A DNA stretch of 7,289 nucleotides from Allomeiothermus sp035760705. Its GTDB lineage: Bacteria > Deinococcota > Deinococci > Deinococcales > Thermaceae. The position numbers and the translations under genes were made by a program. Positions within the stretch are counted from its first letter, which is position 1; the number at the start of each line of letters is the position of its first letter. Below are positions 1 to 5,826 of this stretch, piece after piece. The stretch is from positions 1-7,289 of the forward strand of contig DASTSL010000027.1 of NCBI GenBank assembly GCA_035760705.1, read 5' to 3'. Under the pieces are notes generated by a model. The model was not told where the DNA came from. It was given only the letters and a program-made list of their open reading frames with translations, and made no database searches.

Positions 1-81
1 CGTCTTTGAGCGTTTCTACCGGGCCGATCAGTCGCGGCGGCGCGATCCCGGGGGGAGCGGGCTGGGGCTTTCCATCGCCAA
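1..81 (+). repeat. Left copy of an 81+ bp direct repeat inside kinase genes
   Basis: Positions 1-81 match 7209-7289 at 77 of 81 bases, in the same orientation and without gaps. The four differences lie in codon third positions (two CGG/CGC arginine codons, GAT/GAC, CTG/CTA), so the encoded 26 residues are identical. The match runs to the window edge, so its true left boundary is unknown. It lies inside the ATP-binding domain of the upstream kinase. Confidence 0.9.
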
Positions 82-178
82 GTGGATCGTCGAGCAACAC
101 GGCGGGGAAATCCGCCTCGAGAGCGAACTCGGCCAGGGCACTACCGCCATCGTGCGGCTGCCCACCCGTCCCCCCTGA
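2..178 (+). CDS. Sensor histidine kinase, C-terminal end (5' truncated by window)
   Basis: The first complete codon is at position 2 and the frame runs open to a TGA at 176-178, leaving 58 residues. They form the end of a HATPase_c domain: the F box (VFERFYRAD), the G2 ATP-lid motif (GGSGLGLSIAK), then the usual closing strands (IVEQHGGEIRLESELGQGT) and a short tail ending in PTRPP. This ATP-binding fold supplies the phosphoryl group for autophosphorylation of the kinase's own histidine. The FERFYRAD and SGLGLSIAK style is that of the PhoR/EnvZ-like kinase subfamily, unlike the next gene but matching the last one in the window. The first 26 residues are identical to residues 462-487 of the last gene. 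The sensor part and phosphoacceptor histidine lie upstream and cannot be judged. This is certainly the end of a histidine kinase; its signal and partner are unknown. Confidence 0.93.
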   Translation, partial: VFERFYRADQSRRRDPGGSGLGLSIAKWIVEQHGGEIRLESELGQGTTAIVRLPTRPP

Positions 179-234
179 GCGGGGTGCCGCCTCCGCCGGA
201 TGAACCATCCCCCACAACCCCACACCGATGAGCT

Positions 235-243
235 TGCTATCCT
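235..243 (+). promoter_or_regulatory. Possible extended -10 promoter for the multi-PAS kinase
   Basis: A TG dinucleotide at 235-236, one base, then TATCCT (238-243) resembles an extended -10 element. TATCCT matches TATAAT at four of six bases and fits the TANNNT pattern often seen just upstream of genes in the Deinococcus-Thermus group. Transcription would begin near 250, giving a leader of roughly 12 bases that still contains the GAGGTG ribosome-binding sequence. No convincing -35 hexamer sits about 17 bases upstream, where the sequence is C/A-rich. In a GC-rich intergenic gap of about 80 bases this A/T-rich patch stands out, but chance is a real alternative, as is read-through from the upstream kinase gene. 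Confidence 0.35.
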
Positions 244-251
244 GACCTTTT

Positions 252-257
252 GAGGTG
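252..257 (+). promoter_or_regulatory. Ribosome-binding site that decides the TTG start at 262
   Basis: GAGGTG sits four bases before the TTG codon at 262 and reads as a Shine-Dalgarno sequence. The same frame has an earlier TTG at 250, but that codon abuts this sequence and has no purine-rich element at a proper distance before it. The start at 262 is therefore preferred. It shortens the protein by four residues and does not affect any domain. If the transcript is leaderless, the start at 250 would be the alternative. Confidence 0.6.
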
Positions 258-261
258 CGCT

Positions 262-3200
262 TTGGAACCCATCCACCCCACCCCCACCAGCCTGGCCGCC
301 ACCAGCCCGGACGAAGCCAGCCCGGCGGCGTTTGGCCTGGCCGATGCCCTGCCGCACCCGGTCTGGGTGCTGGAGGGCGACCAGGTCTTCTTCAACCGGA
401 GCTTTACCGAGTTCACCGGCCTGCCCACCCCGGGGCCCAGCCACCTGGACGAAACGCTGACGCGGGTCGTGCACCCCGATGACCGCGAGCCCTGGGAGGC
501 AATCTGGGCCAAGGCCCGCTCGGAGCGCAAGGCCCAGGCGCTCGAGCTGCGTCTGCGCCGCCACGACGGGGCTTACTTGTGGTTCACCGCCCACCTGGGG
601 CCGCTGGCGCAAAACGGCTGGGTGGTGAGCTACACCGAGGTGGACGGGCTGCGCCAGGCCCAGGCCGAAACCGTGGCCATGCGCGAGCGGATGGGCGAGG
701 CCTACTTCACCCTGGACCGGGAGTGGCGCTTCACCTACCTCAACCGCGAGGCCGAACGGCTGTTAGGCCAGCCGCGCGAGCAATTGCTGGGCAAAGGGCT
801 CTGGGAGGAGTACGCCGAGGCCGTGGGGACCGAGTTTCACCGGCAGTATACCCGCGCCATGCAGGAGGGGATCCCGGTGGCCTTCGAGGCCTACTACCCC
901 CCGCTCGAGACCTGGTTCGAGGTGCACGCCCACCCCGAGGCCAGCGGGCTCGCGGTGCACTTCCGCGCCATCAACGACCGCAAACAGGCCGAGGCCGCCC
1001 TGCAAGAGAGCGAACTCAAACACCGCCGCCTTTTCGAGACGGTGCCGCTGGGGGTGGTGTACCAAGACCAAGAGGGCCGCATCCTCTCGGCCAACCCGGC
1101 GGCTCAGGAGATCTTGGGGCTCACCCTCGACCAGATGCGGGGTCTCACCTCGATGGACCCCCGCTGGCGGGCGGTGCGCGAGGACGGCAGCGAACTCCCC
1201 GGCTCCGAGCACCCCGCGATGGTCGCGCTGAACACCGGGAAGCCGGTGCGGGGCGCGCTGATGGGGGTGTTCAACCCCCAGCGGGGGGAGTTGCGCTGGA
1301 TCAGCGTGGATGCCACCCCGCTCTTCGAGGGGGGGGCCCAGCGGCCCACCCGGGTCTACACCGTCTTCCGCGACGTAACCGAGCAGCGGCGGGCCGAGGA
1401 AGCGTTACAGAAGCAGCTGGAGCTGACCGCGACGATCACCAACAACTCCACCCAAGCTTTGTTCATGATGGATGCCCGCGGCTACTGCACCTTCATGAAC
1501 TCGGCAGCGGAGCAGATGCTGGGCTTCACCCTCGAGGAGATCCGGGCCAAGCCCCTGCACGAGATGATCCACCACCATCACCCCGATGGACGCCCCTACC
1601 CGATGAGCGAGTGCCCCATCGACCGGGCTCTGCCGGAGAACTTCGATATCCGCGAGCACGAGGACGTGTTCATCCGCAAGAACGGGGAGTTCTTCCCGGT
1701 GCTGGTGGCGGCCAGCCCCATCTTCGATGACGATGGCCGCCCGATCTCCACGGTGATCGAGGTGCGCGATGTCACCGAGCAGCGCAAGGCTCAGCAGGCC
1801 CTCAAGGAGAGCGAGAACCGCTTGCGGCTGATCCTCGAGTCCATCGGGGAGGGGGTCTACGGGATTGACGCCCAGGGGCGCTGCACCTTCATCAACCCGG
1901 CAGCCGCCCGGATGCTCGGTTACGAGCCGGAGGAGGTGCTGGGGAAGGACATGCACGCCCTGGTGCACCACCACCGCCCGGACGGAGCCCCTTACCCGCT
2001 CGAGGAGTGCCCCATCTACCACGCCATGGAGGGCCACCAAGGCTGCCGGGTGGAGAGCGAGGTGTTCTGGCGCAAGGACGGCACCGCGCTGGCGGTGGAG
2101 TATAGCGCCCACCCCATCCTCGAGCGCGGTGAGGTGCAAGGCGCGGTGATCAGCTTCGTGGACATCACCGAGCGCAAACAAGCCGAGAACGCCCTGCGCG
2201 AGAGTGAGGCGCGCTTCCGGGCCATCAGTGAGCACGCCCCCATCGGCATCTACCTCTCCGACCCCAGCGGCCATAACCTCTACACCAACGTCCAGGCCCA
2301 GAAGATCGGCGGCTACACCCTCGAGCAAGGTCTGGGGCGGGGCTGGACCGAGTTCATCCACCCCCAAGACCGCGAGCGGGTCATCGCCGAGTGCACCGCC
2401 GCCACCCAGGCCGCAAAGCCCTACGAGATCCGCTACCGCTGGCTGCGGCCCGACGGCACGGTGCGCTCGAGCCGGGTGATCGGGGTCCCGCTCTCCGACG
2501 AGCAGGGGCGGCTGGTGGGCTACGCTGGGACCGTGGAGGACACCACCGAGCGGGAGTGGGCCGAGGAGGCCTTGCGCCAGAGCGAGGAACGCTACCGCAG
2601 CCTGGTGGAAGCCACCGCCCAGATCGTGTGGGACACCCCGGCCCACGGCGAATTCGTGCGCGAGCAGCCGGGCTGGGCAGCCTTCACCGGGCAGCGCTTC
2701 GAGGAATATCAAGGCTGGGGCTGGCTCGAGGCGGTCCACCCCGAAGATCAGGAGCACACCGCCCGGGTCTGGAGCGAGGCGGTGCGGGAGCACAAGCCCT
2801 ATCAGGTCGAGCACCGGCTGCGCCGCCACGACGGGGAGTACCGACACATGCGGGTGCGGGCGGTGCCGGTACGCAACCCCGACGGCTCGGTGCGCGAGTG
2901 GGTCGGCCTGCACACCGACATCAGCGAGGAAAAACAGGCCGAGCAGGCCACCGCCTACCTGGCCGCCATCGTGGAGCCCTCCGTCGACGCGGTGATCAGC
3001 AAGGACTTAGGCGGGGTGATCACCAGTTGGAACCGTGGCGCCGAGGAGATGTACGGCTATAGCGCCCAAGAGGTGGTGGGGCAGCCGGTGGCGCTGCTCA
3101 TCCCGCCTCATCTGCTCGAGGAGGAGGAGAAGATCCTTGAGCAGGTCCGGCGCGGGGAGCGGGTGGAGCAGTACGAGACCCTCAGGCGGCACAAGGACGG

Positions 3201-5364
3201 GGCCGAGATCCACGTCTCGCTCACGGTCTCACCGATCTGGGACCGAGGGGGCCGGGTGATCGGGGTCTCCAGCATCGCCCGCAACATCACCGAGCAGAAG
3301 CTGGAGGAGGAAGGCTTACGCTTCCTCGACCAGGCCAGCGTGGCCCTGGCCTCGAGCCTAGAGGTAGAAGAAACCCTGCGCCAAGTAGCCCGGCTGGCGG
3401 TGCCCCGGCTGGCCGACTGGTGCAGCGTGAGCCTGCCCAATGCCGAGGGCCAGCTCGAGGCCCTCGAGATCGCCCACACCGACCCCGAGCGGGTGCGGCT
3501 GGTGCGCGAGTTGGCAGCAGACTACCCCGAAGACCCCGAGGCCCCCGGCTCAAGCGCCCAGCTCATGCGCAGCGGGCAATACTCGCTGGTGAGCGAGGTC
3601 ACCGACGAGATGCTCCAGGCGGTGGCCCGCGACGAGCGGCACCTCGAGCTGATGCGCAAGCTCGAGCTGGGCTCGGCCTTGGTGGTGCCGATGCTGGTAG
3701 GCGGTAAGGCGGTGGGGCTGATCGGGCTGGGGATGAACCGGGGCAAGCGCCGCTTCGGCGAGCGGGACCTGGCCCTGGCCCAAGAGTTGGGCCGCCGCGC
3801 GGCGGTGGCCTTAGAGCACGCCCGGCTCTACCGGCAGCTCCAGGAGCGCGAGCAGGAGTTGCGCACCCTGGCCGAAACCATCCCCCAACTGGCTTGGATG
3901 GCTGACGAGAGCGGCTATATCTTCTGGTACAACCAGCGCTGGTACGACTATACCGGCACCGCCCCGGCGGAGATGGAGGGCTGGGGCTGGCAAAAGGTCC
4001 ACGACCCCGAGATGCTGCCCAAGGTGATGGAGCGCTGGCAGGAGTCCATCCGCACCGGGCAGCCCTTCGAGATGGTGTTTCCGCTGCGCGGGCGGGACGG
4101 GCGTTTCCGCCAGTTCCTGACCCGGGTGGTGCCTTTGCGCGACGAGAAGGGGCGGGTGGTGCGCTGGTTCGGCACCAACACCGACATCACCCAGCAGATC
4201 GAGACCGAAGAAGCCCTGCGCGAATCGGAGGAGCGCTACCGCTCGCTGATCGAGAACTACCCCGGCGGGGCGGTGATCCTCTTCGACCAGGACCTGCGCT
4301 ACTTGCTGGTGGACGGGCTGGGGCTTGGCGATGTTGGCCTTTCGCCCGAGGAGATGGAGGAGCGCACCGTCTACGAGCTGTTCGAGCCGGAGCTGGCCGA
4401 GCGGCTGGCCGGCCTGTACCGCCGAGCCCTGGCCGGGGAGCGGGTCAACGACGAGGTGAACTTTGGCGAGCGGATCTACCTCTTGCGGGTGACCCCGGTG
4501 CGTTCGCTGGATGGCCGGGTGCGCCAGGGCCTGGCTTTCACCCAGGACATCACCGAACTCAAACGACTCGAGCGCGAGCTGCGCACCCTCAACGCCGAAC
4601 TCGAGGCCCGGGTAGCTGAGCGCACCGCCGAACTCGAGCGCTCCAACCGCGACCTCGAGCAGTTCGCCTACGTGGCCTCGCACGACCTGCAAGAGCCTTT
4701 GCGGATGATCTCCTCGTACACCCAGCTTCTCGCCAAGCGCTACGCTGGGAAGCTCGACGAAAAGGCCGACCAGTACATCCACTACGCGGTGGACGGGGCC
4801 AACCGGATGCAGCGGCTCATCCAAGACCTGCTGGCCTACTCGCGGGTGGGCACCCGTGCCCAAGCCCTCGAGCCCACCGACGCCAACACTGTGCTCCAGG
4901 AGACCTTGGAGAACCTCCAGTTCGCCATCCAGGAGAACGGCGCGGTGGTGGAGGCCGATCCTTTACCCCGGGTGCTGGCCGACCGCAGCCAGCTCGGCCA
5001 GGTCTTCCAAAACCTCATCGCTAACGCGCTCAAGTTCCGCCACCCAGAGCGCCCGCTGCACATCCGGGTGGGGGCAGTTCGCCAGGATGGGATGTGGCGC
5101 TTTAGCGTGCAGGACAACGGGATCGGGATCGAGGAGCAGTATTTCGAGCGCATTTTCGTGATCTTTCAGCGGCTTCACGGGAAAGAAGACTATCCTGGAA
5201 GTGGGATCGGCCTGGCCCTGTGCAAGAAGATCGTGGAGCGGCACGGCGGGAAGATCTGGCTGGAGAGCGAAGTCGGCGAGGGAAGCTGCTTCTACTTCAC
5301 CTGGCCGGCAGCCAACGGGAACCCAAAACCTAAGGAGCGCCCCGTGAACGAGGAGCAGCGATGA
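262..5364 (+). CDS. Cytosolic multi-sensor histidine kinase: ten PAS domains, one GAF, Cph1-type kinase core
   Basis: This 1700-residue protein is a hybrid-free sensor kinase with no signal peptide or membrane segment, so it should sense inside the cell. After a Pro/Ala/Ser-rich start (1-23), the PAS domains fall at about 24-128, 140-241, 247-376, 386-506, 514-637, 645-763, 771-889 and 897-1011. A GAF domain follows (1021-1192), then PAS at 1196-1312 and 1319-1433. Most PAS units end in a D-[IV]-[TS]-E-type motif plus an AEEALRQSE-like helical linker. PAS 1, 6 and 7 carry HPxD motifs. A coiled coil (1433-1466) leads to the HisKA domain with the phosphoacceptor His1474 in SHDLQEP. The ATPase domain follows: N box with Asn1588 in QNLIANALKF, G1 box DNGIGI (1618-1623), and G2 box GSGIGL (1646-1651). 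The kinase core resembles cyanobacterial phytochrome Cph1, but there is no PHY domain. No LOV cysteine motif (NCRFLQ) or heme-PAS signature is evident, so ligands are unknown. The stop overlaps the next start, and that neighbour is an Rcp1-like regulator, the expected phosphorylation target. The family assignment is firm; the signals are not known. Confidence 0.96.
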   Translation: MEPIHPTPTSLAATSPDEASPAAFGLADALPHPVWVLEGDQVFFNRSFTEFTGLPTPGPSHLDETLTRVVHPDDREPWEAIWAKARSERKAQALELRLRRHDGAYLWFTAHLGPLAQNGWVVSYTEVDGLRQAQAETVAMRERMGEAYFTLDREWRFTYLNREAERLLGQPREQLLGKGLWEEYAEAVGTEFHRQYTRAMQEGIPVAFEAYYPPLETWFEVHAHPEASGLAVHFRAINDRKQAEAALQESELKHRRLFETVPLGVVYQDQEGRILSANPAAQEILGLTLDQMRGLTSMDPRWRAVREDGSELPGSEHPAMVALNTGKPVRGALMGVFNPQRGELRWISVDATPLFEGGAQRPTRVYTVFRDVTEQRRAEEALQKQLELTATITNNSTQALFMMDARGYCTFMNSAAEQMLGFTLEEIRAKPLHEMIHHHHPDGRPYPMSECPIDRALPENFDIREHEDVFIRKNGEFFPVLVAASPIFDDDGRPISTVIEVRDVTEQRKAQQALKESENRLRLILESIGEGVYGIDAQGRCTFINPAAARMLGYEPEEVLGKDMHALVHHHRPDGAPYPLEECPIYHAMEGHQGCRVESEVFWRKDGTALAVEYSAHPILERGEVQGAVISFVDITERKQAENALRESEARFRAISEHAPIGIYLSDPSGHNLYTNVQAQKIGGYTLEQGLGRGWTEFIHPQDRERVIAECTAATQAAKPYEIRYRWLRPDGTVRSSRVIGVPLSDEQGRLVGYAGTVEDTTEREWAEEALRQSEERYRSLVEATAQIVWDTPAHGEFVREQPGWAAFTGQRFEEYQGWGWLEAVHPEDQEHTARVWSEAVREHKPYQVEHRLRRHDGEYRHMRVRAVPVRNPDGSVREWVGLHTDISEEKQAEQATAYLAAIVEPSVDAVISKDLGGVITSWNRGAEEMYGYSAQEVVGQPVALLIPPHLLEEEEKILEQVRRGERVEQYETLRRHKDGAEIHVSLTVSPIWDRGGRVIGVSSIARNITEQKLEEEGLRFLDQASVALASSLEVEETLRQVARLAVPRLADWCSVSLPNAEGQLEALEIAHTDPERVRLVRELAADYPEDPEAPGSSAQLMRSGQYSLVSEVTDEMLQAVARDERHLELMRKLELGSALVVPMLVGGKAVGLIGLGMNRGKRRFGERDLALAQELGRRAAVALEHARLYRQLQEREQELRTLAETIPQLAWMADESGYIFWYNQRWYDYTGTAPAEMEGWGWQKVHDPEMLPKVMERWQESIRTGQPFEMVFPLRGRDGRFRQFLTRVVPLRDEKGRVVRWFGTNTDITQQIETEEALRESEERYRSLIENYPGGAVILFDQDLRYLLVDGLGLGDVGLSPEEMEERTVYELFEPELAERLAGLYRRALAGERVNDEVNFGERIYLLRVTPVRSLDGRVRQGLAFTQDITELKRLERELRTLNAELEARVAERTAELERSNRDLEQFAYVASHDLQEPLRMISSYTQLLAKRYAGKLDEKADQYIHYAVDGANRMQRLIQDLLAYSRVGTRAQALEPTDANTVLQETLENLQFAIQENGAVVEADPLPRVLADRSQLGQVFQNLIANALKFRHPERPLHIRVGAVRQDGMWRFSVQDNGIGIEEQYFERIFVIFQRLHGKEDYPGSGIGLALCKKIVERHGGKIWLESEVGEGSCFYFTWPAANGNPKPKERPVNEEQR
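5350..5364 (+). promoter_or_regulatory. Translational coupling junction: Shine-Dalgarno and ATGA overlap
   Basis: GAGGAG (5350-5355), inside the last codons of the multi-PAS kinase, lies five bases before the ATG at 5361. That ATG overlaps the kinase TGA (5362-5364). Terminating ribosomes can re-initiate here, which would tie regulator synthesis to kinase synthesis. A second in-frame ATG at 5376 is a weaker start because the first one has the better-placed purine-rich element. Confidence 0.8.
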
Positions 5365-5825
5365 ATCAAGGAACAATGGTAGCTACCGACTTGGTCGAGA
5401 TCCTGCTGGTCGAGGACAACCCGGGGGATGTCGAACTCACCCGCGAGGCCTTCGAGGAGGCCCGGGTGCGTAACCGGCTGCATGTGGTGGGCGACGGGGT
5501 GGAGGCCTTAGCCTTTCTGCGCCGCCAGGGCCATTACGCCCAGACCTCTCGGCCCGACATCGTGCTCTTAGACCTTAATCTGCCCAAGAAAAGCGGGCTC
5601 GAGGTACTGGCCGAACTCAAGGAAGACCCCGACCTCCGGCGCATCCCGGTGATCGTGCTGACCACCTCGCAGGCTGAGGAAGACATCGTGAAAAGCTATC
5701 ACGCCCACGCCAACGCCTACGTCACCAAGCCGGTGGACTTCGAGAAGTTCATCGCGGTGGTGCGCCGCTTCGAGGACTTCTGGCTGGCGGTGGTGCGACT
5801 GCCGCCCAAATCGGAGGGGAAGTAG
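5361..5825 (+). CDS. Stand-alone receiver-domain response regulator, Rcp1-like
   Basis: The 154-residue protein is a single CheY-like receiver domain with no output domain. The acidic pair Glu18-Asp19 lies in LLVEDNPGD. The phosphoacceptor is Asp71 in VLLDLNLPKKSG, the switch threonine is Thr101 or Thr102 in VIVLTTSQ, and the invariant lysine is Lys123 in YVTKPVDF. The NPGDVELT start, the NLPKKSG loop and a C-terminal FEDFWLAVVRLP helix are typical of Rcp1, the regulator that serves the cyanobacterial phytochrome Cph1. This fits the Cph1-type kinase core encoded immediately upstream, whose stop codon it overlaps. It most likely accepts the phosphoryl group from that kinase and either acts by protein contact or passes it on in a relay. 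The downstream gene starts one base after its stop, so the three genes form one operon. The target is not visible. Identification as a receiver is very secure; pairing with the upstream kinase is inferred from order and family. Confidence 0.95.
   Translation: MNQGTMVATDLVEILLVEDNPGDVELTREAFEEARVRNRLHVVGDGVEALAFLRRQGHYAQTSRPDIVLLDLNLPKKSGLEVLAELKEDPDLRRIPVIVLTTSQAEEDIVKSYHAHANAYVTKPVDFEKFIAVVRRFEDFWLAVVRLPPKSEGK
5813..5817 (+). promoter_or_regulatory. Shine-Dalgarno site for the GTG start at 5827
   Basis: A perfect GGAGG lies within the last codons of the response regulator, nine bases before the GTG at 5827. The GTG lies one base beyond the regulator's TAG. This supports the non-ATG start and coupled translation of the third gene. 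The conserved receiver sequence begins seven residues into the protein, so a start further downstream is unlikely. Confidence 0.75.
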
Positions 5826-5826
5826 G

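Noticed and set aside
172..184. CCCC-loop-GGGG hairpin over the stop codon of the upstream kinase as a terminator
   Set aside because: The stem is only four base pairs and no T-tract follows, so it does not meet the form of an intrinsic terminator. Such C/G runs are expected by chance here.
579..1730. Plus-strand open frame of 383 codons in another phase
   Set aside because: It overlaps PAS 1-PAS 4 of the multi-PAS kinase in a different frame. The product is an Arg/Gly/Pro/Ala-rich low-complexity sequence typical of an out-of-frame reading.
1405..2913. Minus-strand open frame of 502 codons
   Set aside because: It lies wholly opposite the PAS 4-PAS 7 coding region, which shows clear domain motifs on the plus strand. 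Its product is a Leu/Val/His/Gly/Ala-rich shadow without recognisable domains, as is common in GC-rich genes.
2953..3300. PAS 8 as a FixL-type heme oxygen sensor
   Set aside because: The overall pattern resembles common FixL-like PAS sequences. The histidine in LIPPHLLEEEE does not fall where the FixL heme ligand is expected in a by-eye alignment, so no cofactor is claimed.
3811..4863. Minus-strand open frame of 350 codons
   Set aside because: It is antisense to PAS 9, PAS 10 and HisKA. Its composition follows from the third-position G/C bias of the plus strand, and no domain or ribosome-binding signal supports it.
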